The translations under genes and the position numbers were made by a program. From the NCBI GenBank assembly GCA_014529385.2, contig CM043968.1, positions 128,391,518 to 128,455,517 of the forward strand: DNA of 64,000 nt, given 5' to 3'. The stretch is from Adiantum capillus-veneris. Lineage: Eukaryota > Streptophyta > Polypodiopsida > Polypodiales > Pteridaceae. Each line of letters starts with the position of its first letter. The stretch's first letter is position 1. The notes beneath the pieces are model-generated. The model searched no databases. It was not told the origin of the DNA and saw nothing but the letters and a program-made list of their open reading frames with translations. This document shows positions 46,757 to 58,020 of the stretch, one piece after another.

Positions 46757-47482
46757 GTGATAGCTTTTGCTCAGAAATACAAGCATGATCAACTGCAAGC
46801 CATGCAATCACTGAAAACAAAGCCAAAAGCACAAATGCCATCAAAGAACAACAGGAAACCCGAGACCAAAAATCAGGTAAAAGCCAACCATACTACTTAC
46901 AGACAGATGAAGTCAACGGCCACAATGCAAAAATCTAGGCTACCAAAACAAGGTAAACAAGTATGGATGCGGAAGGATAGAAATGCAATGGCGGAAAAAC
47001 AACAATGTAACAAACGGATTCCAACAAAGTAGACGGTTCAACCCCAAACCAAGGGCATAAAACAGATGTGGATACCAAAGAAAATGCTTAGCAATAATCC
47101 AAATGTCACTCACATTTGGATACCAAAGCAAAAGCAAAAGGAACAACCTCCCGTACAAACAACAATGGAAGGCAGACAGCGGCATTTCAAAAAGGGAAAC
47201 CGACATATGTGGATGCCGATGAAAGACAAACCAGTGGAAAACAAGAAAGAGCCAAACCGTCTACAAAAATCGGCAGCAACAAAATACCAATGGAAACCCA
47301 AGGCCATAAGGCCCATAGCCATTACATCCCAGCCAATTCTATCCTTAGACATAGCTACGACTCCATCAACAATGGCGGCAAAGCAATTGCCTCTTGCCAA
47401 AAAGACAATTAAACAGAGAGCAATAGAGTTACATCTGTTACTTGCAAAGAAAGCAGGAAACCTCGACGGCAAATGCCAATAA
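46757..47482 (+). pseudogene. Giant element: basic tail with W-x-P-K motifs
   Basis: Two frames (46757-47032 and 47066-47482). Very Lys/Gln-rich, with VWMRK, MWIPKK (47066), IWIPKQ (near 47115), MWMPMK (near 47205) and YQWKPKA (near 47285). It ends at TAA 47480. Element E at 39-841 has the same motif type just before its LTR. Probably nucleic-acid binding, by charge only. Confidence 0.6.
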
Positions 47483-47648
47483 GCATCTTGCTTATTCCCT
47501 TCTCTTGCACAGCATTAATTTTTCCATGCATTGACCGAGTATGCATAAAGTAGGGCCACATTAATCGGCCAGGCATTAGCACAACGTTTTCAACCTATGC
47601 ACGGCACCTACTCCAAGGCGATACCTTGTCGTCCAGAGGACTCCATCT

Positions 47649-47662
47649 AGGAGGGGGGGAGG
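47649..47662 (+). promoter_or_regulatory. Internal polypurine tract
   Basis: AGGAGGGGGGGAGG preceded by CCATCT, very like the tracts before the LTRs at 3479 and 53775, but followed by CATTCTAG rather than an LTR. It may be a second plus-strand primer or the relic of an older element end. Confidence 0.55.
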
Positions 47663-49260
47663 CATTCTAGAGGCACTCTCAAATGCGGAACCAATGACAG
47701 AAATAGCAAAAAAGGGCATGATTTTCGACTATTTTAAGGGTTGTTGTTTGATTGCGAAATTTTTTGGAGTAACCCAAGTACATATGCCCTTATACAACAT
47801 AAAGCTATAGGTATATGGGACCAAACGCCAAATCAAGCCCCTAGGTGTGTGTATATAAGTAGAAATAGCCATTTTTCAGGCAAAATATTGGTAAAACAGA
47901 GAAATCCGACCATAAAAAATTGCATGTGAGTGTATATAATGTGGTGCAGTGATGTTTGTGATTTATTATGATTTTTGGGGATTTTCTGGGTTTGATTTGC
48001 TATTTTCCTTTTAATTTTGCTAATTTTCGGCAGAAAAACTTCAAAAATACAAAAAGCAGGTGAAAAACAGTCGTAATGAAAAACAAGAAATATGGGGATG
48101 ACCAGTGACTATAGGAAAACCTATGGTACAATGGGGGTGCAATTATGAGACTGGAGCGGAAAGCGTGTTTTGGCCACGTTTTGACCGAAATGCCAAATTT
48201 CTGGTAAACAGAGCAAATGGAGTCCAAATCAAGAAATTTTTGAGCCTAAACCGCATCTCGCAAGAAGATAGGTGCACATGTCGAATTTCATGAAAAGTGG
48301 TTCGGGGACCCTCATTATAAGAAATTTTCACCCCATTTTTAGCTCATTCTCACTATTGACTTTGTGGAGAGAGCTTCTGCCACCTAGAGCGGATCGACCT
48401 TCCAGCAGCTTCTACGACGCGTACGTCTACCCGACCAGCTCCAGACATGAGAGGTAGGCTCACCACCTTGAGCTTTTCGCGCATGTTTGTCATTATGTCA
48501 TGAAAACTAGCGTAGGGGTCACACACAAAGCGAGCGGTAGAGACCTACAAGTAGAGACGGCGGCCTAACGGCTAACCCGAAAGCAACAAGACTTCATCGG
48601 CAGCTTACCCTAGTCTAGGAGACCAGTCCTGGATAACCAAAAGCAGTGGGAAACCATCGGGAAAAACCCTAATTCACAGAAACCCGCAAGAGGCCACCAA
48701 ATGGAAAATCGGCGAAACGGCGACCAAATGCTACCAAAATTCATGGGTAGGAGCATCTCGACATGCTCGACAAGTCTATATGACCCGCATGACCAAAAAG
48801 TGACCTGAAGCAGCACTAAACCTCAGAAACGGCATCAAACACACAAAGCGTCAAAATGCACTTGCGGCCAAACCGCAAGTCCGTTTGTCACCAAACTTCA
48901 CGAGCGGCTTTCTTAGACCATCAACAACCAAGTCCTATGGTGGTAGACCACCACAAATCATCAAAGGTATGTAAACGCAACCACGGGTGCTTCTAGAGAG
49001 ACAAATTGCCAAATAGAGCTCCGGTGAAGCCAAAGTCGACGAAAACCATACGGCAAGGATCCCCAAGGGATCGGGAAGCTATGAGACCAACATCGAGAAA
49101 TTTCATCGCCAAAAAGCACTCCAAAAGTCATAAAATGGCTCGGAGGCTCTGAAGTCCACACAGGGAGTTATACTCTATCCATTTGACTTTTTTGTTGAAA
49201 TTAAGCTCAAAAGGGACTTAGGGGGGCAAAGGGCAAGCACTGGCAGCACTGAAAAAATCA
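47663..49260 (+). other. Non-coding region with possible internal promoter
   Basis: No credible ORF. TATATAAG at about 47851-47858 and TATATAAT at about 47932-47939 could serve an internal promoter for the extra ORF. A CATTATAAGAAA word at about 48312 and a CAGACATGAGAG/GTAGG donor-like site at about 48440-48460 suggest, without proof, a spliced leader. Confidence 0.35.
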
Positions 49261-49265
49261 CCAGG

Positions 49266-50113
49266 AGACATCCTACGCGTAAGATGTCTCAAGGGCACTT
49301 TTTGGCACAGACTCCAACATTTTTTGTCATGCACATGTTCTGAATGACATTTACAAGCCATACACCAAGTTTCATCACATTTGGACCAAGTTTGACCTCA
49401 TATGCATGGAAAAACACAAAGTTACGGCATAGAGGCAATAATGGGCCAAAGACCTACCAACACATTCACCAACACATCAGCAAAAAATATGTGGGGTCAG
49501 GGAGAAAAAATGATGAAATAGACATCCTATGCATAGGATGTCTAATGGACCTTTTTGGCTTGCAAAGGATGTTTCATCATTCCAAATCTAATTACCTCAT
49601 CATCAAGAGCCCATATGTCAAGTCTAAAGCAATTCTAATCACTTTTCACCCCCAACACCTTCAAGATACACTTTTTGAGCCCTAAAACACCTCACAGAGC
49701 CCTACAAGCTTCAAATCTTGTCCAAATTCAAATCCAAGAACATGGCCATGTTCCATAGGCCAAGGACAACCCACAAAACAAGTTTCATGTCATTTTGATG
49801 AAAAAGACATCCTACGCGTAGGATATCTCAAGCATAAATTTAGCCTTATGTGCAAAGAATGACATCATGAGAGCCAATACCATGGTGCAATGAGCCCATA
49901 TACCAATTTTCAACCCATTTGGACATCAATTGCTACCTATGATGGACATTCTACCCAAATTGTGACCTAAAGCCTGAATCAGCCCAAAAATCCATTTTTT
50001 TGATATCCAAATTCAAATCCAAGCCTATAGCCATGTTCCATGAGCCTTACACTACCTGCATGTCAAATATGAACCAATTCTGATGAAAAAGACATCCTAC
50101 GCGTAGGATGTCT
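49266..50113. repeat. Palindrome cluster 2 (four copies)
   Basis: Copies at 49266-49289 (one change in the right arm), 49520-49543 (centre TGCA, still a perfect palindrome), 49805-49828 (one change) and 50090-50113 (perfect). Start-to-start spacing is 254, 285 and 285 bp, and flanks are similar, so each palindrome sits in a roughly 285-bp diverged tandem unit. Confidence 0.9.
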
Positions 50114-50278
50114 AGATGGAAATTTTTGGCCAAATTTGCACTGTGAGCACATGCACAGCTTCACAAGTTCCTTTTAGGCTGTAATTTCAATTTTCAAGTC
50201 ATTTGGATAAGTAAAACTCAGTTTCGCAGCTAATATGGAAAAAACGCTAACTTTGGATTACTGAGTGCAACAGGATCT

Positions 50279-53200
50279 ATGGCAGTCTCGAAGTCACCGG
50301 AAAAGAAGAAAAGAATGACAATCAAAGATTATCTGGACAAGGTGGAACCTTTTGTCATTCCAGAGGGAACACTAAAGCCCACCAGCACCTGGATATAAGA
50401 AGATCTGTTAGAGTCAAACGACCTAAAGATCTACCAGGGAGTGTTCAAAGACAATGAAGGCAATGTAATAGAGCTGCCAATGCAGCCAAGAGAGCTCAAT
50501 GAATTTGTACGAAGCAAAATGTCCGGCTACTTGGAGAAAATTGACCTCCATAACTACTTCGAAGCAATACCAGCAGGGGTGGACATCAAAAGAGTATGGG
50601 AGTTTGTAACAAGCATCAAAGAGGATGGAGTGGCCAAGGTGACAGATTTACAAGGAAGACCAGATACAGAGATCATAATCACGGAGCGAGTTGTAGCCCA
50701 TGCACTCGACCTCTCCAATGAGGGAGACAGTGTAACAAAAAGAAGGGATGAAGTCAAGGTGTACAAGGAGAAAAAGGCAAATTACACCTTTGAAGACATT
50801 GCCAACCCAAAGGTGGCAATAATGAGCCAGCTGTACAACCAATACTTCCACATGTGCACTAAGAGGCCACAGAAGTACAGGATGCCGCTAGGTGCAATTT
50901 CCACAACGTTTACTTGGGCGATGACAAAAGGCACCCCAAAGATAATCAACTATGCGGCATACATACATGACAGCTTGGTAAAGATGGGCAACAAAAAGCC
51001 AACCTACATAGTGCCAAGAGAATGATCACCAAGGTGGTATATGGGGCACTACACGCTAAAGGAAGGAGGCCTGACCCCCCATCTCAGAATGATTGGCTGA
51101 GAGTAAAAGAAGACAAGGAAGATGAGCCGCAAAGGGCACCAAGGGTGGCTACGAGATTGAAGAGACGACTTGAGCCAATTGAAGAGGAGCAACCCGAGCA
51201 GAAGAAAGGAAAGAAGGAGTTTGCTCAAGTGTCGGCCAAAGAAACCAGGTCTCAGAAAGCGGCAAGGCTCGAGAGGCTGATGGAGAGTTTCCGAGCAGAA
51301 AGAGCCCTCAAGGGTGATCTAAACAAACTCTGGAAGCCATCTCTCGGGTCTATGTCCGGATCTTCTCGAAGAGTGCAAAGGGACCGCTTTGAAGATTATA
51401 TCAAGAATTTCGAGATTCTTGATGCTGCAGCGGAAAACATTCCCCATTTCCCTTTCATAGAGGAGGAGGTAGAGCAGATAAGGCAAAAACTACTAGATGA
51501 ACAGGAAAGCCAAGAAAGAGAAAGAAAAACAAAAGCAGACAAGGACTTAAAGGGCAAACCGGCAGCTTTACTAGAGAGCCCTAAACCCAGCCCACAGCCA
51601 TCTCCACCGCCCTCACCACCTCCCAGCAACCCTCCACAAGAAGATAATGCAGCTGAGGACAAACAAGACGAAAGGCAAGAAGAGAATCAAGAGCAAAGGC
51701 AGGAACCTGAGCCAAAGGAAGAGGCAAAGCCTGAGTCTGAGCAAAAAAGATTAGATGAGGCCTACTACGCATTTTTGGACCTGCTAGCTGCAGGCTATAC
51801 AAAGGAAGAAGCCGCCACAATCGCATTCGACTTGGCGAGAACAGGGCATAAAGAACAGATACAAGGCATCCGGCTAGTGGAACTAAAAGAAATTTCTACA
51901 GACACTGTAGACCTGCACCCGCCCTCCAATGACTGGGATGTGGTGATGACAAAGCTAGCCGGATTGCGAGCACAATCCATGGCTTCAGAGAAAGAGATGA
52001 TAACTCTTAAATCCACCGAAGAAAAGACTAAAATGGAAAGGGATTCTCTGCAGGCACAAAGCCAAGGGCAAAAAGAGAGAGAAGTTGACCTCCAGGCCAG
52101 CTTGGCAACGGCTCTACAAAACTCCCAAGCAATGGAAGAAGCAAATGAGGCAGCAACAAAAAGAATGCAAGCAGCTGAAGAAGAGTGTCTGCAGCTCAGC
52201 AAATCATTGCGAGATGCCGAAAGAGAAAGGGATAATCTGACACTACAATTGGCCGAAGAATCGAAAGAAGTAGAGGCCATGAGAAATGCTAAGGAAAAAG
52301 TAGAGATAGAACAAGAAGCAAGCCTGGATGAAATCCTTGAGCTCAAGCACCAATTAAAATTCAAAGATCAAACCATCCAGAGGATGCGAGCATCACCTGC
52401 TAGAGTTAGAGCTACGAGCTCGACTCAAATCATTTCCGAGATTCAAATATATGAAGAGCAAATGCAGGAACTTCAGAAAGAGCTGACTCTCGAGAAAAAG
52501 CAGAGGTAAATGATGGCTGAAAGTTCTATCGTAATGCAAACAAGAATGGAGGAGGGCCAAAAAGCCCTGCAAGAAGAAGTGGAAAGCATAAATAAAAAGT
52601 CAAGGAGGCGGAAACAGTAAACGCTGAACTTAATGACCTCCTCGTGAATATGGGCGGACAAGCTGAAGCGGAAAAGCAAACACTCCTCAGGCAAATTGAG
52701 GAGTTGAAAGGCCAGCAAGGAGGAGAGGCAGAAAGCTCAGGGCCAGCTGCCAATGAAGGCATCGACCTAAAAAATGTGGCAGAACTTGTGGACACACACA
52801 TACAAGAGGAAAGCATAGCAGGATCCTCTCAAGAGCCACAGGATCTAACACAAGAAGAAGAGGAAAAATTGCGTAAGGCAATAGAGGCATAGCTAAGAGA
52901 AATCACAAAGGAAGCCTTGAAATGGGAGCAGAGGGTATTCAAATCTATGACCATTCAAAAGATCGACGCCAGCAATATCAGGCACGAGTGGCTTCAACCC
53001 TCTCTCCCATATCCATTGCTGAAATATGAGGCAACAACAATAAACAAGCGGATCAGAGAAGAGCCAACGGAGCCTCTCTACAATGCAGACACCTCGAAGC
53101 CAGAAGGAGTTAAGCTTATAGTGGATTCTCATCCAAAGTGGAGGAAGGCTTGGCTTACCAAGTACCCACAATACCTAATCCACTTGGTAGAGGCACCTAA

Positions 53201-53723
53201 ATATATCAGAGACAACCTCAGCTTCTGTCCTCTACCAAGGGTTAGGACGTGGAAGGCACAAGAAATTTTGCAAAGAAGCCAACCCACTTGGCTGAATTAC
53301 CCAAAGCTGCCGGGTGTGAAGGCAGGTGAGAGAATAAGTGTCCAATACATGGTGAAAACCCTAACGGGCGCCATAAAGTTGTTCACTGGCTCACCTGACC
53401 TTACATGCATTATGATGAGGAAAATCTACAAAACCATCCTAGCAGTGTTCGAGACCTTCAAGCCATGCCAGGTGACCGACAGCATATTCTTCTTCCAGGA
53501 TACATACAGATGTGCTTATGATCTGTCAGGTCAGCCTTCCAAGGAGGTGATACATGCGTTGTATCAAAGAATCATGTTTCTACCATTCTATCACCTCCAG
53601 GCTTTTGAAGAAGCATTTTATACAGGGTTCTTCACCATGAATACAGATATCTTTGGCCCAATAATGCTGAACCTACATGCCAGGTACGAATCACTGCTAA
53701 AGATGCGGGAAACGATAAGATGA
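50279..53723 (+). pseudogene. Giant element: extra ORF after pol
   Basis: ATG at 50279 (MAVSKSPEKKKRMTIKDYLD). The first frame runs to 51025 with one TAA near 50396. It shifts at an ATGA overlap (51022) into 495 codons to 52509, shifts again near 52590, and runs with a TAG at 52890 to the final TGA at 53723; about 1,145 codons in total. N-terminal globular part (VWEFVTSIKEDGVAKV, GAISTTFTWAMTKG) resembles the plant transposon-protein domain seen in Athila extra ORFs, from memory. The middle is Pro/Gln/Glu-rich, then comes a long coiled coil (about 51960-52880). The C-terminal domain (52917-53723) is conserved in the 3055-3426 copy. No membrane segment seen, so it does not look like an envelope protein. 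Confidence 0.8.
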
Positions 53724-53760
53724 AGCAGCTGATCAAGGCCATGTTGGGGACGACATGAAC

Positions 53761-53774
53761 AAGGAGGGGGGGGA
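53761..53774 (+). promoter_or_regulatory. 3' polypurine tract of the giant element
   Basis: AAGGAGGGGGGGGA directly abuts TGTTAG of the 3' LTR. Confidence 0.85.
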
Positions 53775-54704
53775 TGTTAGAAGCTGGACACACCCCACGC
53801 ATCTAACTACTCGGAGGACTATTATTTTTGTAATTATTCATTCAATGAGGAAAACCCGATTTTTCAACTTGTAAATATTGGGACTTACAGAAGTTTCGAG
53901 ATTGTATCCCAGTTTTGATAGTTAGATTGAGTAGATGGTTGATTTTGGAACTTTAGGGTTTGAGAAGTTGTAAGGTATATATACCACTTTTTGACCTTAA
54001 TGAAAAAACCTTTTGTCATTTTAAAACAAGTTTGAAGTCTGTGAGTGAGCGTACTGTGTACGAGAGAGAGAATGTGAGCTTCATCTTGACGCTACGTGTG
54101 CTCCGGTGGTCGGAATTGAGTGCGGAGAAGTGCAGCGTGTTGCCCCCGACTAGAACTACGCGTCAATACCAACATTGCACGCGTACGGTCCGGCTTTGTG
54201 AGCTCCTTCTACGAGATTCATTGGTTGTTTGGGTGAGCATAGTTGTCCGATTTTGCATTGCAGCATATCCACGTGTTCACATTGAGTAGAACTACACATT
54301 AGGCACTTTAGATTTCGAAAACGAAGACCTGCAGATTTTGGCCAGACATCCTACGTGTTTCTGCACCAGGTGTTTTGGGTCGGGATTTTGGCTCATAGAC
54401 CTTAGGGAGAGCGACCTATTGGTATTAGTAGGGTCTCCTTCAAGTTCTATGGTGTTTCGAGATTGTTTGATTGGTGTTCAGCTCTAGAAAGCGTTGTAGG
54501 AAGTTTCCTCTCTTGCACTCTTGAAGGCTGACTTAGACAATTGGTAGAGACCTATGTAGGAATTAGTTAGGAGTCGGTCGAGTGTAGGTTGACACCTTAT
54601 GCTTACTTCCACGCGCCTGCGGTTCGAGCTTCATCCTTAGCTGACATTACATGTTAGGTGAGTTCTCGCTGTGCTGACGTCCGTCACGGCGTATCCGTCC
54701 AACA
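53775..54704 (+). repeat. 3' LTR of the giant element
   Basis: 930 bp, partner of 34988-35918. About 50 differences by eye, mostly single-base, concentrated around 54130-54250. Carries the AGACATCCTACGTG half-site at 54344-54357. Confidence 0.95.
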
Positions 54705-57000
54705 ATCATGGCAAAAAAGTCAATCTATGGTGGATGCTGCATGCGATGTTTTTCCATGCTACTTTTATACTTTTGTTGAGATTTTTTAATATTTGTTGTC
54801 AATTATTTAAGAATGCTCTATAGATGTGTGTCTAGATCTGTGGAAGATGGATTCTTCACTCAATTATTCATGTGGACATTCATCCTTGGGTGTTGACCAT
54901 AATTGGCAACAATGGGTATGTTGGGTATAAGAATGCATAGTATTGTTGTCAACTAGGTCTAGCAATTCTACCCAATTGTCTCGTTGGTAGTTGATTGTGA
55001 ATCAAAGATATTTCTCTAGAACTTGATTCACCCTCACTGTTTGTCCATTACTTTCTAGATGATTGGCTCAAGAGAGGTTACTCTTTCCTTCTAAAAGCTT
55101 GAACAATCCTTTCCAAAATATTGATATGAATTGTGGCCCTTGATTTGAGACAATGTCATGTGGAAGTCCATGATAGTGACAAATATTCTTGAGGAATATA
55201 TTTGTCATTCCTTCTGCAATGATTGACTTGGTTTCTAGAATAAAATGTGTCATCTTTGTGAGCCTATCAAAAACCACCAGAATTGAATCATACCCCTTAG
55301 AGAGGGATAGATCTTTAATGAAATCCATGGAAATAGATAACTATGGTTTACTGGGGATGGACAAGGATGGAAGTGATCCATGTGGGTGATGCTTTGGAGC
55401 CTTGGCCCTATTTCAACTGTCACATGTGTGTATATGTTCATTGGCAAAATTCCACATTTGAGCCTACCAAAAATCCAGTGCAATAAGCTCAATCATTTTG
55501 TTTACTCCAAAATGGCTTTCTATTGGGGAATCATATCGCTCTTGAAGAATTTTCAATCTTAGGTCTTATGATGGTATATATAGAAGTCCCCTATAGTACA
55601 AAAATACATCATCTTCTTCAAAGTAGTGTAAAGTGCTTCTTTCCTCTTGTTGGAGTTTGAGATCAATATCGCGAGTAAGTGGGTCATGGGAAATTTTTCT
55701 CTTCAGCTCTTGTTACAGAAGACAGATTCATTTAGGGCCACATAGTCACTATAAAGAGCTCAAGATGTTTTGGCCTCAAAAGTATCGACTCTTGTTGATC
55801 ATATGCAGGGTCTCCCTTATTAACTACAAGGTGATCTTTGCGATAAAGCATCTGATTTTCCTTATTTATTGCCAAGCTGATAGCAAATGACAAAGTCAAA
55901 TCTGCAAAAGAAATTACTCCATCTAGCTTGACCGCAGTTACGTACTTGAGAGGGCATGAAGTACTCCAATTTCTTGTAATCTATAAAAATTGTGGCTTTT
56001 GGGATGTTGCCTCATCCCAAAAGAGTTAACAATATCCACAAGCTCCTTGTCATGAGTTTCATCATTAATTTCATTTGTTGTTGATAATTTTTCAGAGTGA
56101 AAATCAAGAGGACACTCTCAACCATCATCACCCATCATGGTAATATAGCTCAAGTGAAAAATTTGAGGCATCTGTCTATAAGAAGGATGGTTTTGTTGAA
56201 TCTTCATGTATCAAATTGTGTGTTGTTGTGAAGGCCTTCTTAAGTTCTTGGAATGTTTGTATTGCTTTTAAATTCCACACAAGCTTATATTTCCCAATCA
56301 ATCTTGCTAGAGGATTAGCAATCTTAGATTAGTCTTTGGTGAAGATTTATTGGTGAAGATTTGAAAAAAAATGGAAAAACCCAAGAAGCACTAAACATCT
56401 TGTATAGACGTGGGAGTTTCCCACTAGTTCAAGATTTAATGGCAAAGGGTTTCGATTCTTGATTGTTATATTGTTCAATTTTTTGTAGTCCACTCACATG
56501 CATAGAGACCCATCCTTTTCCCTCACAAATAGTGTCGGTGCCCCTTCTTGTGACTTTGAATGCTCTATAAACCCCTTGGCTAGGTTTTCATCAATGTACT
56601 TCCAAAGCTCTACAAGCTCATCTTGGGATAGCTTGTATATTAGACCAAAGGGTGGTTGAGTCCCTTTCTGTGATTCAATGCCACAATTATAATTTCAATG
56701 CTTAGGAAGCATGTCTAGGTTCTTCTTTTCAAATAAATTCTTGTAATCATGATACTAAGATGGTAATTTTTTCATGCTCATTTTTGTGGAAGAGTCAACT
56801 GACATTGCATAAATCAAGAATGAAGGATTTTTTTTGGCTACACGCATGAAGATCCTAGCTCCAACATAGAGTGTGCTTGGTTTTGTCAGATTGTGACTAT
56901 CTTTTCTCAACCATTCAAGACCTCCAATCAACATCCGGATTGTGTAACTCAATTGGCCAATAACAATTTGTTTCATGGAAAATGTATGACATTGACACAT
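54705..57000 (-). pseudogene. Element D: protease end, RT, RNase H and integrase core (minus strand)
   Basis: Read right to left. 57000-56755 has KNPSFLIYAMSV, the protease-RT linker. RT at about 56640-56440: KLSQDELVELWKYIDENLAKGFI, APTLFVREKDGSLCMCVDYKKLN, NPLPL; the palm with the YxDD box is missing, so RT has an internal deletion. Degraded RNase H follows. The integrase core at 55328-55068 reads MDFIKDLSLSKGYD, VVFDRLTKM and HGLPHDIVSNQGPQF, the second catalytic Asp position being Asn. Then VNQVLE-like sequence runs to 54705, where the giant element interrupts it. It continues at 34987. Confidence 0.85.
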
Positions 57001-57469
57001 TAGGAAAAATATGGACTTTGCATGGTCCTTTTAATACATCCTAATTTTTTGGGATTAAGGATAATGTTGTGTAGGGTTAAGGGGACAAGGTCATTCAAGA
57101 TGCTAGTTTTGAATAGGCTTTTCTAGCCATTTTTTAGGCACATGTAGGATGTGGACCTAGGAGGTCACTTTCTCTCTCTTGCTTTTTGAAAGTGAAGGGA
57201 GTAAAGGAGTGTGACCATATCAGCAAAAACGTATGTCACTACGGGACAAAATTGATAATTTTAAAAAAAACACAATTTTACTTATTTTTTACTTAAAACT
57301 CCCCCCAACATATATGCATATCAAAAAAACTATTTTTTGATCTACAAGCACTGAAAGTTCACTTTTTCAAGAATCTTTCCTGCCTCAAAAAAATCTTTGT
57401 TCTCTTCTCCTCCTCCCTCCTCCCCCCCTCTCTCTTTTCATCCTTTACTTCCTCACGCATCAACTACCA
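57001..57469. other. Non-coding stretch right of element D
   Basis: AT-rich, then pyrimidine-rich (TCCTCCTCCCTCC near 57405-57430). No gag or LTR of element D is recognised, so D appears truncated near 57000. Confidence 0.4.
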
Positions 57470-57600
57470 TGGTGCTCACGGACATCACAAATCGTGTGCC
57501 TCCACCAGCACGTACTCCGCACACCAAGAGCGTACATATTTGCTTGCACACAAAGTTTGCATCGAAGTCCGCACATGAGGGTGAGCACAGGTCATCATAG
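57470..57600 (+). CDS. Short ORF starting MVLTDITNR
   Basis: ATG at 57470, in ACCATGG context after a CT-rich leader, opens about 43 codons (MVLTDITNRVPPPARTPHTK) ending at a TAG. The good start context and CT-rich leader resemble a plant first exon. Not recognised; may be a host-gene fragment. Confidence 0.25.
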
Positions 57601-57612
57601 GAATGTTGCACC

Positions 57613-58020
57613 ATGGGTAAGACGAATGTCGACATTTGGCTGAATTTCCATTTGTACCCTTACGATCTTAGAAGCCAATTCCATCCATCCTTTAATAGCC
57701 TTTTTATGTCTCTTCAATATCTTGACAGGGGAGAAGCAAGATTGTTAGTTTATTGCAAGCAGTGGTTTATGAATGCAGGTGCTTCTTTGCATTTGTGGAT
57801 GCACAAGTGTCAATCTCTTCATCTCAAAAGAGTGGCATTAAAAGAAAGTATTACCTCTTTGGATAGGGAGGTTGAACCTCTTCAAAAAAAAATGCAAGAA
57901 AAGGATGTCCACATTATGAAGCTTACCAACACCATCACATATTTGAAAGAAACGGCCCTTGGTGCAAGGAAACAATATACTTCTTACTTCTGGTTGTGTT
58001 TTTCTTATCATAGACTTTGA
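57613..58020 (+). CDS. ORF with a short coiled coil
   Basis: 135 codons; residues about 70-115 have heptad-like spacing (ALKESITSLDREVEPLQKKM). No known domain. Lies 12 bp after the previous ORF. Could be an exon remnant. Confidence 0.25.
   Translation: MGKTNVDIWLNFHLYPYDLRSQFHPSFNSLFMSLQYLDRGEARLLVYCKQWFMNAGASLHLWMHKCQSLHLKRVALKESITSLDREVEPLQKKMQEKDVHIMKLTNTITYLKETALGARKQYTSYFWLCFSYHRL

Larger units (their letters stand above)
34988..54704 (+). mobile_element. Giant Tat/Athila-like gypsy element, 19.7 kb, nested in element D
   Basis: Bounded by LTRs 34988-35918 and 53775-54704 (TGTTAG...CCAACA). The 5-bp repeat ATCAT occurs at 34983-34987 and 54705-54709, and element D's integrase reads on at both sides, so this is one insertion. 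It has a tRNA-Asp primer site, gag, protease, RT, RNase H, integrase, a second protease-like domain, a basic tail and a long extra ORF. Tat and Athila elements are known for tRNA-Asp-type primer sites and extra ORFs after pol; the assignment rests on that and on domain order. The copy has many stops. LTRs differ at roughly 50 sites by eye, so the insertion is not recent. Confidence 0.93.

Noticed and set aside
36462-50113. CRISPR-like array from regularly repeated 24-mers
   Set aside because: Spacing is 125-442 bp, the units are symmetric palindromes inside a retrotransposon, and the context is a plant genome.
51396-52364. Long minus-strand ORFs (51396-51662, 51581-51826, 51795-52364)
   Set aside because: Antisense shadows of the Glu/Lys/Gln-rich coiled-coil extra ORF; Ser/Leu-rich composition is the expected complement.
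50279-53723. Envelope gene in the giant element
   Set aside because: Position fits an env-like ORF but there is no signal peptide or hydrophobic transmembrane segment; the product is mostly charged coiled coil.
57470-58020. Intact host gene (DITNR start plus coiled coil)
   Set aside because: The two short ORFs are in different frames with stops, no recognised domain and no clear splice structure; kept only as low-confidence ORFs.
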